This document shows positions 9,756 to 19,600 of a stretch of DNA of 64,000 nt, piece after piece. Made by a program: the position numbers and the translations under genes. The stretch is from Roseobacter sp. MH60115 (GTDB lineage Bacteria > Pseudomonadota > Alphaproteobacteria > Rhodobacterales > Rhodobacteraceae), in NCBI RefSeq assembly GCF_015644665.1, contig NZ_JADOBQ010000010.1, positions 41,408-105,407 of the forward strand, written 5' to 3'. Position 1 is the first letter of the stretch, and every line of letters starts with the position of its first letter. The notes beneath the pieces are model-generated. The model did not search any database. It was not told the DNA's origin and saw only the letters and a program-made list of their open reading frames with translations.

Positions 9756-11126
9756 TCATAATGTCTGCCTGAGCCTGCGCAGTGCCTGGCTCAGCAGATT
9801 TTCAGCTGAAACAGGGTCTCTTGTCTCTATATAGAGCCTGAGTTCGGGGGCGTTGCCGGACGGTCGTATGTGGATCACGTCCCCGTCTGTGAGCTCCATG
9901 CGCAGCCCGTCTGTCAGGTCCATGCGCTGTTCCTGCTTGCCCAAAGGTTCCAGAAAAGCGGCACGCGCGGCAGGATCGTTCTGCCAGGTCTCCAACAACG
10001 CATGGCTTTTGGCCTGATCCACCTCCTGCAGCCGGTCCGCCACTGTGACCACGGGGGGTTCCTGGGCGACACGGACGGCGATGCCTTCTTTCCGACCTGC
10101 ATAAAGCACGGTAAGGATCGGCAGGGTGCAGTCACGGGTCATCAGCGGCGCCAGTGACCCGGCAGGCCCCTGCGCCTCAAAGCCCAGCAGAAAGCCGCCA
10201 TTGGCCTCATAGCCAACCACCCGGCCCGTCGCCGCCTCCATTGCGGCGATGACATAAGGCGAGCCAATCCGCGTCAGGCGCGCGTCCCTGAACCCTTTCA
10301 TCGTCACGCCGCTGTTGGAGGAGATCGGCGTCGCGATCACCTCCGCCCCCAGCGTCTCGGCGGTGATCTGGCCCAGGATATCACCGGGGATCACGCGTCC
10401 GGTTTCATCGGCCAGCAGCGGGCGATCTGAATCGCCATCGGTAGAGACCAGCGCGTGCAGCCCATGGGTCTTCACCCATTCTGCAATCTGCACGCGGACC
10501 TCTGGATCAACCGCTTCGGTATCCAAGGGGATGAAGTCGTCTGACCGGCCCAGCTCGATCACCTCGGCGCCGAGGTCGGTCAGGATGCGGGCCAGGGCAT
10601 CGCGGCCCACGGCGCTATGGGCATAGAGCCCGATGCGCTGACCTGCGAGCGCACCGGGCCCAAAGGCTGCGACGAAGCGTGCGATATAGCGATCATTGGC
10701 GCCTTTATCCGTCTCTAACGTCCCGGGATGCGCGGCCCCATGGGGGGCATCCAGACGCGACAGGATCGCGGCCTCATCGGCCTTGCTGATCTCGCCGGTC
10801 CGAACATAGAACTTCAGCCCGTTGCGATCTGCCGGGATATGGCTGCCGGTGACCATGACGGCACCACCACCCACCGCCTGTGCCGCGAGCGCCAGTGCAG
10901 GCGTGGGCAGCTCACCACAATCAATCACGCGGGTGCCCATGGCACGGGCCGCGGTGATCACGTCACCTGCGATCCGCGGGGAAGAAGGGCGCAGATCACG
11001 GCCCACACAGAGCACGCCGCCGGTGTCACAAGCCGCCAGAAAGGCCTGCACATGGGCGGTGATCAGATCGGGGGTCATGGCTGTCACCAGCCCGCGCAAC
11101 CCGCTTGTTCCGAATTTGACGGACAC
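9756..11126 (-). CDS. Phosphomannomutase / phosphoglucomutase
   Basis: Alpha-D-phosphohexomutase of about 456 aa that interconverts mannose-6-P and mannose-1-P to feed ManC. The phosphoserine loop reads VTGSHIPADRNGLKFY, a variant of TASHNP seen in one phosphomannomutase branch. The metal loop is STDGDSDRPL, the sugar-binding loop GYEANGGFLLG, and the C-terminal phosphate-binding site IRPSGNAPELR. All four functional loops are present. GTG 11126 is preferred because AGGGGGG lies six bases upstream. A TTG at 11150 would overlap the rmlA stop. It is the last gene of the rmlCBDA transcription unit. Confidence 0.88.
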   Translation of the reverse strand: MSVKFGTSGLRGLVTAMTPDLITAHVQAFLAACDTGGVLCVGRDLRPSSPRIAGDVITAARAMGTRVIDCGELPTPALALAAQAVGGGAVMVTGSHIPADRNGLKFYVRTGEISKADEAAILSRLDAPHGAAHPGTLETDKGANDRYIARFVAAFGPGALAGQRIGLYAHSAVGRDALARILTDLGAEVIELGRSDDFIPLDTEAVDPEVRVQIAEWVKTHGLHALVSTDGDSDRPLLADETGRVIPGDILGQITAETLGAEVIATPISSNSGVTMKGFRDARLTRIGSPYVIAAMEAATGRVVGYEANGGFLLGFEAQGPAGSLAPLMTRDCTLPILTVLYAGRKEGIAVRVAQEPPVVTVADRLQEVDQAKSHALLETWQNDPAARAAFLEPLGKQEQRMDLTDGLRMELTDGDVIHIRPSGNAPELRLYIETRDPVSAENLLSQALRRLRQTL

Positions 11127-11146
11127 GCGCAGCCCCCCTGTCGCTG

Positions 11147-12010
11147 TCAAAGCTTGCTCAGATAGGTCCCGTAGTCATTCTTGGCATATTTCGCGGCCTC
11201 GCGGTGCAGATCCTCGCGGCTGATCCAGCCGAGCTCAAAGGCGATCTCTTCGGGGCTGCCGATCTGCAACCCCTGCCGCTTTTCGATGGTGCGTACGAAA
11301 TTGCCCGCATCGAGCAGACTGCCGTGGGTGCCGGTATCGAGCCAGGCATAGCCACGCCCCATGCGCTGTACCGTCAGGGTCTCTTCGGTCAGGTACATTT
11401 CCAGCAGGGTGGTGATTTCCACCTCGCCCCGCGCCGAGGGTTCCACGCGACGCGCTTTCTCAGGCGCCGTGCCATCAACGAAATAAAGACCCGTGACCGC
11501 GAAATTCGAAGGCGGCACCTCGGGTTTCTCGATGATGCCACGCGCCACACCGCTTTCATCAAAATCCACCACGCCATAGCGTTCCGGATCAGCCACCTGA
11601 TAGCCAAAGACCGTGGCGCCCGCCTCCTGCGCATCGGCGGCGGCCATCAGGTCGGGCAGACCGTGGCCAAAGAAGATATTATCCCCCAACACCAGCGCCG
11701 AAGGGGCACCGTCCAGAAAGTCCTCGGCCAGGATAAAGGCCTGCGCCAGCCCGTCCGGCGAGGGCTGTACGATATAGGTGAGCGTGATGCCCCATTGCGA
11801 CCCATCTCCCAGCATGCGCTGGAACTGTTCCTGATCTGCGGGGGTGGTGATCATCGCGATCTCGCGGATGCCTGCCAGCATCAGCACCGAGAGCGGATAA
11901 TAGATCATCGGCTTGTCATAGATCGGCAGCAGCTGCTTGGAGACCCCCAGCGTGATCGGATAGAGCCGCGTGCCCGAGCCACCCGCCAGAATGATACCTT
12001 TGCGTTTCAT
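11147..12010 (-). CDS. rmlA: Glucose-1-phosphate thymidylyltransferase
   Basis: 287 aa, the usual length. It makes dTDP-glucose from dTTP and glucose-1-P, the first step of dTDP-L-rhamnose synthesis. The N-terminus carries [11 protein letters not shown] and [18 protein letters not shown], then the uridylyl-site [11 protein letters not shown] and the C-terminal [10 protein letters not shown]. It lies 16 bases after rmlD in an rmlC-rmlB-rmlD-rmlA order. The long opposite-strand frames here are shadows. Confidence 0.95.
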   Translation of the reverse strand: MKRKGIILAGGSGTRLYPITLGVSKQLLPIYDKPMIYYPLSVLMLAGIREIAMITTPADQEQFQRMLGDGSQWGITLTYIVQPSPDGLAQAFILAEDFLDGAPSALVLGDNIFFGHGLPDLMAAADAQEAGATVFGYQVADPERYGVVDFDESGVARGIIEKPEVPPSNFAVTGLYFVDGTAPEKARRVEPSARGEVEITTLLEMYLTEETLTVQRMGRGYAWLDTGTHGSLLDAGNFVRTIEKRQGLQIGSPEEIAFELGWISREDLHREAAKYAKNDYGTYLSKL

Positions 12011-12026
12011 CGTGAAGTCTCCTTCG

Positions 12027-12872
12027 TCAGGTTTTCAGGTCTGCAAGAACCTCTGCCAGCCCGGCGCGCCAGTCGGGACGCGCGATGCCAAAAACGGCCT
12101 CGGTGGTGGCGCAGTCGAGCCGGGAATTCAGCGGACGCGTCGCCGGCGTGGGGTAATCGGCGGTCGGGATGCCAGTCACATCGACGCTCAAGCCTGCCTG
12201 GGCAAAAATTTCACGAGCGAAATCAGCCCAGCTCACGTCCGGCGCGCCGCTGAAATGATAGGTGCCGACCTTGCCCGCCTCCTCTTTCAGCGCCTTTGCC
12301 ATCCCCATACAGGCTGCCGCGATATCGCGCGCCGGGGTTGGCCCGCCGATCTGATCCGCGACGATGCTCAAGCTGTCCCGCTCTGCCCCCAGACGCAGCA
12401 TGGTCTTGGCAAAGTTATTGCCATGGGCGGAAAACACCCAGGAGGTGCGCAGAATGGCATGTCGCCCCCCTGCCCCGACGACACCCGTTTCGCCGCCCAG
12501 CTTGCTGGCGCCGTAGACGCCCAGGGGGCCGGTGGCATCCGTCGGCTGCCAGGGGTCCGTGCCGCCGCCCTCAAAGACGTAATCGGTAGAGATATGGACA
12601 AAGGGCAGATCGCGCGCGGCGGCGGCGGCAGCCATGGCGGTGGGGGCCATGGCGTTCACGATCATCGCCGTGTCGCGGTCCTCCTCGGCCTTGTCCACGG
12701 CGGTATAGGCGGCGGCGTTGATGACGGCATCCGCATCGCAGTCGGCGATCATGCGCTCGCAGGTGCCCGGGTCACTCAGGTCTGCCTGATCGCGGCCCAG
12801 ACAGGTCACGCCGTCAAAGCGGGCCAGTTCCCTGGCCACCTGCCCGGTCTTGCCAAAGACCAGAACCTTCAC
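12027..12872 (-). CDS. rmlD: dTDP-4-dehydrorhamnose reductase
   Basis: About 281 aa. It reduces dTDP-4-keto-L-rhamnose to dTDP-L-rhamnose, the last pathway step. Rossmann motif [13 protein letters not shown] begins at the start. The catalytic YxxxK is in [11 protein letters not shown], preceded by [13 protein letters not shown] 12872 is chosen because it overlaps the rmlB stop as GTGA and places the Rossmann motif at the N-terminus; the longer frame up to 12929 would run through rmlB. Confidence 0.94.
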   Translation of the reverse strand: MKVLVFGKTGQVARELARFDGVTCLGRDQADLSDPGTCERMIADCDADAVINAAAYTAVDKAEEDRDTAMIVNAMAPTAMAAAAAARDLPFVHISTDYVFEGGGTDPWQPTDATGPLGVYGASKLGGETGVVGAGGRHAILRTSWVFSAHGNNFAKTMLRLGAERDSLSIVADQIGGPTPARDIAAACMGMAKALKEEAGKVGTYHFSGAPDVSWADFAREIFAQAGLSVDVTGIPTADYPTPATRPLNSRLDCATTEAVFGIARPDWRAGLAEVLADLKT

Positions 12873-13909
12873 GCTTTGGCCCCGAGACGCTGGCCCACGC
12901 CGTCGCGGTCCTGCAGCGCGCGCCACCAATCCTCATTGTCGAGATACCACTGCACGGTTTTCTCCAGACCTTCTTCCAGCGTCACCGACGGCCGCCAGCC
13001 CAGTTCCGTGGCGATGCGCGTGGGATCGATTGCATAGCGCAGGTCATGGCCCGGACGGTCGGTCACAAAGGTGATCTGCTCGACGTAGGGGCTGTTTTTC
13101 GGGCGTTTCTCTTCGAGGATGGCGCAGATCGTGCGCACGATATCGATGTTCTTCGCCTCGTTCTCGCCGCCGATATTATAGCTGCGTCCCAGTTGGCCCT
13201 TTTCCAGCACGGTCAGCAGCGCGTCGGCATGATCCTCCACATAAAGCCAGTCGCGCACATTCTCGCCCGCGCCATAGACCGGGATATCCTTGCCCGCCAG
13301 CGCGTTCAGGATCACCACGGGGATCAGCTTTTCGGGGAAGTGATAAGGCCCGTAGTTGTTCGAACAATTGGTCATCACGATGGGCAGCCCATAGGTCTCG
13401 CCCCAGGCGCGGACCAGATGATCAGAGGCCGCCTTGGAGGCCGAATAGGGGCTGCGCGGGTCGTAGGGCGTGGTTTCGGTGAATTGCCCGGTCTCGCCGA
13501 GGCTGCCAAAGACCTCATCCGTCGAGATATGATGGAAGCGGAAGCTCTCGGGCTTGCCGGCCTGTGTCCAATAGGCCCGTGTGGCCTCCAGCAGCTGATA
13601 GGTGCCGGTGATATTGGTTTCGATGAAATCACCCGGTCCGTCGATGGAGCGGTCCACATGGCTTTCTGCCGCCAGATGCATCACCGCATCCGGCTTATGG
13701 GTGGCAAAGATGCGGTCAAGGGCTGCGCGGTCGCGGATATCGGCCTGCTCAAAGGCATAAGACGGGTTGCCCGCGACAGAAGCCACATTCTCCAGACAGG
13801 CGGCATAGGTCAGCGCATCGAGGTTCACCACCTCATGGCCGCGCGCGATGGCCTGCCGCACCACGGCAGAGCCAATGAACCCCGCCCCACCGGTTACAAG
13901 CAATTTCAT
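12869..13909 (-). CDS. rmlB: dTDP-glucose 4,6-dehydratase
   Basis: 346 aa. It converts dTDP-glucose to dTDP-4-keto-6-deoxyglucose with bound NAD. Motifs are [13 protein letters not shown] at the N-terminus, [22 protein letters not shown] with the catalytic Asp-Glu pair, [11 protein letters not shown] with YxxxK, and [17 protein letters not shown]. The start is three bases after the rmlC stop, so translation is coupled along the operon. Confidence 0.96.
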   Translation of the reverse strand: MKLLVTGGAGFIGSAVVRQAIARGHEVVNLDALTYAACLENVASVAGNPSYAFEQADIRDRAALDRIFATHKPDAVMHLAAESHVDRSIDGPGDFIETNITGTYQLLEATRAYWTQAGKPESFRFHHISTDEVFGSLGETGQFTETTPYDPRSPYSASKAASDHLVRAWGETYGLPIVMTNCSNNYGPYHFPEKLIPVVILNALAGKDIPVYGAGENVRDWLYVEDHADALLTVLEKGQLGRSYNIGGENEAKNIDIVRTICAILEEKRPKNSPYVEQITFVTDRPGHDLRYAIDPTRIATELGWRPSVTLEEGLEKTVQWYLDNEDWWRALQDRDGVGQRLGAKA

Positions 13910-13912
13910 GGC

Positions 13913-14479
13913 TTATCCTTCGTACACAAATGGGCTGTCAAAATCGGCAAGGCCCGGGGCTGCAGCATCTTTTTCGGACAGAACAGGCTCCAGATCGCCC
14001 AGACCCCAGTCGACCCCGATGGTCGGGCAGTCAAACCGCACCGCGCCGTCACACTCCGGAGCATAGTAATCCGAGCATTTATAAATGATTTCCGTCTCAG
14101 GCGCCCGGGTGGCAAACCCGTGCAGGAAGCCCGCAGGCACCAGTATCTGCTGGCCGTTTTCAAAGCTCAGCTCGGCACCCACCCATTGCCCGTAGGTGGG
14201 CGAGCCGCGCCGGATATCGACCACAACGTCAAAGAGCGCGCCGCGCCCGCAGCGCACCAGCTTGTCCTGCGCATGGGGGGGCGACTGGAAATGCAGCCCG
14301 CGCACCGTGCCCACCTGCATCGACAGGGAGTGGTTGTCCTGAACCCAATCATAGTCGAGGCCCGCCTCGGCCATCTGGCGCTTGCTCCAGCTTTCGCTGA
14401 AGAACCCCCGTGCATCGCCAAAGCGTTTGGGTGTCAGAATATAAACACCGCTCAGTTTCGTTTTTTCAATCTGCACCAC
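13913..14479 (-). CDS. rmlC: dTDP-4-dehydrorhamnose 3,5-epimerase
   Basis: 188-aa cupin-fold epimerase. Motifs are TPKRFGDARGFF, QDNHSLS, the catalytic-histidine segment GTVRGLHFQ, and FLHGFATRAPETEIIYKCSDYY. Two GTG codons in tandem (14479 and 14476) can start it, with AAGGG seven bases upstream. It is the first gene of rmlCBDA and lies about 100 bases after the exosortase E gene on the same strand, so read-through from the exosortase is possible. Confidence 0.95.
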   Translation of the reverse strand: MVQIEKTKLSGVYILTPKRFGDARGFFSESWSKRQMAEAGLDYDWVQDNHSLSMQVGTVRGLHFQSPPHAQDKLVRCGRGALFDVVVDIRRGSPTYGQWVGAELSFENGQQILVPAGFLHGFATRAPETEIIYKCSDYYAPECDGAVRFDCPTIGVDWGLGDLEPVLSEKDAAAPGLADFDSPFVYEG

Positions 14480-14580
14480 TTATACCCTTACACGACGGCC
14501 ATTCGCGGCCCAAATACCAAGCTCCCCTGCGGCTGTCATCCACAAAGCTTCTAAGGGTGTAGGAAAACCCGACGTATTGG

Positions 14581-16200
14581 TCAGAGAATGTGCCAGGCGC
14601 CTGTAAGCAGGGCAAAGACGGCAATGATCCCATTGGCGGTCATATGCGCGACAATCGCATCCGTGATATTTCTGCTGTAGCAGAACAGCCCTGCAAAAAC
14701 CGCGCCCGCAATGGCCGCGACGATCCAGCGGTCATGCAGCGCGGCAAAGGCCGCCGTGGACAGGATCAGGGCGACCCCCAGCATAATGCCGCGCCCTGCA
14801 GGGGCGATCCGGGTGATCAGGTAGTCACGAAAGAACAGCTCTTCGATGATGGGCACAAAAACGCTCGTGCCGATGATGCGCGCCATCAGCCAGAGCGCAA
14901 ATGCGGTACCCGCCAGAGTGCCATAAGGCGCATCGCCACTGTCCGGCCCGGTCACGATCCACAGCACTGCAATCGCGGCGCCGGCCCCGACCGCCTGCGC
15001 GGAAACACGCCAAGGCAGGGCGCGGATGCCCGGCCAGACCAGTGCCAGGGCCGCCCCCATCGCCAGCGCGCGCCAGAGATAGAGCGTGCCGGGCGCTTGC
15101 GACCCGGTGCTGGCCAGCAGGGCAGAGGCCATGAAAACGATAAAGGGCAGGATGCGCACAACCGCAGGATCACTCAGGAACGGCGGCAAGGAGACGGCGC
15201 TCCGGGGTGCATCCGCGCGCCGCAGTCCAGGCACCGCGCGGGACGCCATGATCAGCAGCAGCGACAGCAGCGTGAACGACAGCCAGCCCGCGTGGCTGTG
15301 AAAGGCGCCGATGGCCAGTTCGGGCTGGCCTTCGAAACCGATGACCATCAGCACCGAGATCCGCAGCACATTGAAGACCCAGCTCAGCAGCAGGCCCACC
15401 GGGAACAACAGCAGCGCATGGGGAAACCGGAGCTCTTTACGGAAGAGGCCAACATAAAGCGCCAGAAACACGGTGATCAGCATGAAGCCTTCAACGCCGG
15501 AGCATTGCGGCCCGACGGCCACGGCAAATTCTTCGGTGCCGATGACCTTATCCGCGGGGATCGCCTGCACCGCATATCCCAGCATCCCCAATGTCCAGAG
15601 GGTGGCAAAGAAGGTGATATCGGTGATGGCCTCAACCCGCCAGAGCGGCTGCAACTGGTCGGAAAGCTCGGGCAGCCCGAGCCCGACCGCCAGCAGGACC
15701 GTCAGGACAAGACCGTTCCCCGCAATCAGTTCCCGCCAGGCCTGCCACGGCGCCAGCGCCAGGGCGAGGCCCGCGGCCGCCAGAATGCCGCCCACGGACC
15801 AGGAGGCGGCGGCCAGAGAGACCATCGCGCTTGAGCTGCTGTCGCTCAGGCCGAACCAGGGGGCGAGGATCAGCGCGAACCCGGCCAGGTTCAGGGCAAC
15901 GCCCGAAGGGCGCCCCGGGGTCGCCAGAAGCCGGGCAACGGCCGCGCGGCGCGCCACGATGAAGATGACAAGCACGGCCAGAATGGCCAGGACACGCGGC
16001 ACAATGCGCCCGGCAAAGGCACAGAACCACACCGGCGCTGCTGCGCGGCAGGTGAAATCGAACCCATGTTGGTAGAGCAGCGAAAGGGCCAGCAGTTCGG
16101 CACCGGCCAGCACGATGACAAGCCCCAGCGCGCTTGCCATTCCGACGGGAGACACGGACGACATCGGCAATCTCATTCTGCGGTCCTCATACATAAACAT
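14581..16200 (-). CDS. xrtE: Exosortase E/CAAX-type protease fusion (VPEID-CTERM system)
   Basis: 539-aa polytopic membrane protein with two catalytic parts. The N-terminal exosortase half carries the Cys/Arg/His triad: Cys233 in GPQCSGVEGF, Arg280 in FNVLRISVL and His303 in FHSHAGW. The C-terminal half is a CPBP/CAAX-protease-like domain with EELFFR (Glu453, Glu454, Arg458) and AALHDRW (His489). This architecture is the roseobacter XrtE enzyme, which is believed to recognise and transfer proteins with a VPEID-type C-terminal signal. A substrate with that tail is the next gene upstream. The long opposite-strand frame is a shadow. Confidence 0.9.
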   Translation of the reverse strand: MFMYEDRRMRLPMSSVSPVGMASALGLVIVLAGAELLALSLLYQHGFDFTCRAAAPVWFCAFAGRIVPRVLAILAVLVIFIVARRAAVARLLATPGRPSGVALNLAGFALILAPWFGLSDSSSSAMVSLAAASWSVGGILAAAGLALALAPWQAWRELIAGNGLVLTVLLAVGLGLPELSDQLQPLWRVEAITDITFFATLWTLGMLGYAVQAIPADKVIGTEEFAVAVGPQCSGVEGFMLITVFLALYVGLFRKELRFPHALLLFPVGLLLSWVFNVLRISVLMVIGFEGQPELAIGAFHSHAGWLSFTLLSLLLIMASRAVPGLRRADAPRSAVSLPPFLSDPAVVRILPFIVFMASALLASTGSQAPGTLYLWRALAMGAALALVWPGIRALPWRVSAQAVGAGAAIAVLWIVTGPDSGDAPYGTLAGTAFALWLMARIIGTSVFVPIIEELFFRDYLITRIAPAGRGIMLGVALILSTAAFAALHDRWIVAAIAGAVFAGLFCYSRNITDAIVAHMTANGIIAVFALLTGAWHIL

Positions 16201-16278
16201 CCGTCGCAGACAGGTGTGGCCCCGTTCGGATCATGCACCGGAATATGACAGCAAACGATTTACTCTGATGTAAACGGT

Positions 16279-16311
16279 AAAACGGCCCCACCCACCGGGC
16301 GGGGCCGTTTT
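16279..16311 (-). terminator. Strong intrinsic terminator after the VPEID-type gene
   Basis: AAAACGGCCCC (16279-16289) pairs perfectly over 11 bp with GGGGCCGTTTT (16301-16311) around an 11-base loop. It lies just past the stop of the small VPEID-type gene, so it should limit read-through into xrtE. The T residues are part of the stem, so it could act in both directions. Confidence 0.75.
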
Positions 16312-16325
16312 GTTTCATGGCCGGA

Positions 16326-16526
16326 TCAGGCCGCCTTGCGGCGACGCTCCCAGGCCAGCAGAACGATGGCTGCCACAACAGCCAGGGCTGCCGTACCTTC
16401 CAGCGCACTGATTTCCGGAACAGACGTCACACAGGCTTGTTGGTTGAAGGGGTCAAGGCAGTCAGCTGCCATACCCGCACCAGTGGACGCCACCATCGTA
16501 ACGATGGAAAGTGCCAGTTTCTTCAT
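16326..16526 (-). CDS. Small VPEID-CTERM-type sorted protein
   Basis: 66 aa. It has a signal peptide (MKKLALSIVTMVASTGAGMA) and a secreted part of only about 15-20 residues with two cysteines (ADCLDPFNQQACVTS). A tripartite sorting tail follows: VPEIS, a hydrophobic helix, and basic WERRRKAA. The tail matches the VPEID-CTERM signal except that D is S. The start is fixed by AAGGAG shortly before ATG 16526. It lies directly upstream of xrtE, separated by a terminator, and downstream of the large secreted protein. The short mature region suggests a lipid- or glycan-anchored tag or a system marker rather than an enzyme. Confidence 0.85.
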   Translation of the reverse strand: MKKLALSIVTMVASTGAGMAADCLDPFNQQACVTSVPEISALEGTAALAVVAAIVLLAWERRRKAA

Positions 16527-16603
16527 TTTGTTCTCCTTATAGAACAATCGTGAAATCAGAGGTCCGATTGAGTGCCCACCTAATTGTGGTGTCGGTTCTG
16601 ACC

Positions 16604-16648
16604 GGCGGGGGCTCCGCCTGCTTCAGACGCCCGAGCCCCGGGCGCCTG
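16604..16648 (-). terminator. Tandem hairpins after the large secreted-protein gene
   Basis: CAGACGCCCG (16624-16633) pairs with CGGGCGCCTG (16639-16648) with one G-T wobble and a five-base loop. A second stem, GGCGG/CCGCC, lies at 16604-16618. They sit between the 1178-aa gene and the VPEID-type gene. Neither is followed by a T run, so they may stabilise mRNA ends rather than terminate. Confidence 0.35.
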
Positions 16649-16665
16649 ACATCTCATGTGCATCC

Positions 16666-19600
16666 TCAGCAGATGCAGTCGTATTCTTCCCAATCCACGC
16701 CCACGATGAAGGGCTGGATGTTATCCGCATCCGAGGTGCCCGGATCGACGATCACACCGATGGTGTCGCCCACGGCGAACTCGAAGCCTTCACCCTGTGC
16801 CAGGGCCGCATCGACGATGGACTGGACACTTGCCGCATCCGAGTCCTGGAAGGCGCTGTAGTTGACCGCCGAGGCGTCGAAGTTGTCGGCCAACTCCCAG
16901 ACCGCGAACTGAACTTCCCAGCCCGAGAAGCCCTGATCTTCGAAGTTCTGGGCAATCACCCAGTTGATCAGATCGAGGTTTTCCGCGCCCGGCAGACCAT
17001 TGGCGTTCGAGACCGTGTTGGGATCGAAGGCGTCCAGGGCTGCGGCACTTTGCGACCCGAAGATGGCGCCGACATTGTCCGGCCCGTTTTCTCCGAGGGT
17101 CCGCACGGCGGTGTTGAAGTCGAGGCAATAGGCCTCTTCGAACAGCACCCCGTCAAAGCGCGCGTCGCCGGTGTCGAGGAACCGCAGATCGAAGGCGTAT
17201 TCCGGGAAGGGGCTGGCCTCATCTGCGGCATATTCCAGCTCGTAGGTGCCCCCGGCAGGCAGGGCCGCGCTGAAGCTGTCCACCGAATTGGCATCACCCT
17301 TGATCGTGAGTGCGATATTCGCCGTCGTCGACCCGCCCTCGCCGTCTTCGACCTTGAAGCTGATGTTGGCAGTGGCGCTTTCACCGATGTCGAGGGCGGC
17401 AAAGGCATCCTCGGCGTCGAAGATGAATTCATCCCCATTGCGCGTCACTTCCAGACCGGTGAAGTCGAGAGTGCCGCCATCTGTGGTTGCCGTGCCATCG
17501 AGCAGAACCGTCTGGCCATCCGCGATGTTCTCGGTACCGATCATGGTGATCATGGCTGCATCGCCATCGGGGTCGGAGAAGTTGTCCGACAGATCGACGG
17601 TGATCAGATCATCGGCACAGCCAAGACCCGCGTCATCGGTTGCATTGGGGTCATTGTTGGGCTCGACCACACCGGCGTCATTGTCCGGGGTGTTCTGACC
17701 GGCCACAACCACGATACCCTCGATCAGGGACTCGCCGCCGCCCAGATCGGAGGCATCGCTGTCGATGTCATCAGAGGCGTCATTATCGACGTTCTGCGTG
17801 GTCAGTTCCTTGCCGGAGACCGCATCGGCAAACATCACCCCGTAGGTCGCGGCCACCAGGCCCGCAAAGGAGTAGTTGCCCTGCGCATCCGTGGTGGTGG
17901 TGCGGGGGGTGCCGCCGCCATCCAGCACCGGATCACCGTTTGCGTCCAGCAGGGTGACTGTGACACCTTCGATGCCGTTGTCGGCGCCGTCGTTGTCCAG
18001 CCCGTCCTCATCGTCGTCGCAGAAGTAGCGCCCCGAGAGCGAGCCCAGAAGATCCTGAACGCCTGCGTCGACATCCTTGGTCTCCTGACCGGCCACAACC
18101 GTGACCGGTGCGGTCATGCCATTGGACGGATCCACATCGCTGTCGATGGTGTCGTCATTGCCGACATCCTGCGCGATGAACTCCTTGCCTTCGGTGGCCT
18201 CGAATTTCACCACGTAGTCACGTGCGCCGAGGTTGTCGAAACGGTAGTTGCCTTCCGCATCGGTCTGCACAGAGGCGATGGCATTGCCATCGATATCCGT
18301 GGCAGGTGTGACGCCATCAGCTTCAAACAGCATGACGGTCTTGCCCGCGATATCCACATCGCCACCCGCGGCGCCGTCATCGACGCCATCCCGGTCGTCA
18401 TCACAGAAATACGTCCCCGAGAGCGCGCCGGGCAGCTCAACCACACCGGCGTCATTGTCGGGCGTGTTTTCCCCGGCCACGACCACGATGCCGTTGATCA
18501 CGGACATGCCGCCACCGATATCGCCCGCATCGCTGTCGATATCATCAGAGACATCGTTATCGACGTTCTGCGTGGTCAGCTCCTTGCCGGAGACCGCGTC
18601 GGTGAATTTGACACCATAGGTGCCTGCCGCCAGATCAATGAAGGAATAATCCCCGTTCGCATCGGTGGTGGTGGTGATGCCGGTGCCGTTTCCATTCTCG
18701 TCCAGCAGCTCGACCAGGACGCCTTCGATACCGTTGTTCGCACCGTCATTGTCCAGCCCGTCGCGGTTATCGTCACAGAAATAACGCCCCGAGAGCGAGC
18801 CCAGCGGTTCTTGTGCATCGCCCGGCACATAGCACAGGTCATCAATGGCGCCCGAGCCGTTGAGCTGCACATCCATGCGCACCACGTCCGCCACATCCAT
18901 GACCACCTGGCCCACGCCGCCATTGACGAGGTTCGGAATGTCGAAGGTCTGGGTGGAGCCATCTTCCAGCGTCAGGGTGATGGTGCCGCCTTCTTCGGTA
19001 TCGATCACTTTCAGATCAAAGATCGACGAGGGGGCTTCGAATTCAAAGGTGATCTTGCCGCCGATCGCATCATCGGGGTCGTTCTTGTCACCATCCTCGG
19101 AGACGATCAGCACATTGCCGAGCTGGGCCACCTGGGTTTCCAGGTCACCGTCGCCGCCTGTGGGGTTCTGGCTGTCGAAGATCATCGCATCGCCGGAACC
19201 GCCCATGGCCGAGATGGTCACACCATCGATCTGCGTGCCTAGAATGTCGCCGGTGGCGAAGTTTTCAAAGTCCAGCTTGACCGCGCCGGGCTCGTCACAT
19301 TCCTCGAACTTGACCTGTTCGAATTTGATCGCATCGATCCGGACGTATTCATCGCCGCCGCGCCAGGCGCGGATTTCGACCTTGTCGCCTTCCGCAATCT
19401 CAAGACCCTGCAGCGTGACCTCGGAGAAGCCGCCATTGTTGGAGCCCCAGCCGTCCGCGCCACTGTCCAGGATGATGGTCTGCTGGAATTCGCCGTTCAC
19501 ATAGACCTTCAGCTTGGAGTTGCCGTCGCATTCGTCCTGAACGCAGATCGTCATGTTGTAGACACCGTCGGTGCCGCCGAAATCGGTGGAAATCTTGCCG

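Noticed and set aside
13046..14554. 502-codon plus-strand frame across rmlB and rmlC
   Set aside because: Shadow frame caused by high GC; the rml genes carry full catalytic motifs and coupled overlaps.
14590..15834. 414-codon plus-strand frame opposite xrtE
   Set aside because: Composition is Arg/Gln/Gly-rich and low complexity; xrtE shows the expected helices and catalytic residues.
17050..19242. 730-codon open frame on the plus strand opposite the SdrD_B gene
   Set aside because: It mirrors the repeats of the minus-strand gene, has no recognisable domain, and lies entirely inside a gene with clear domains.
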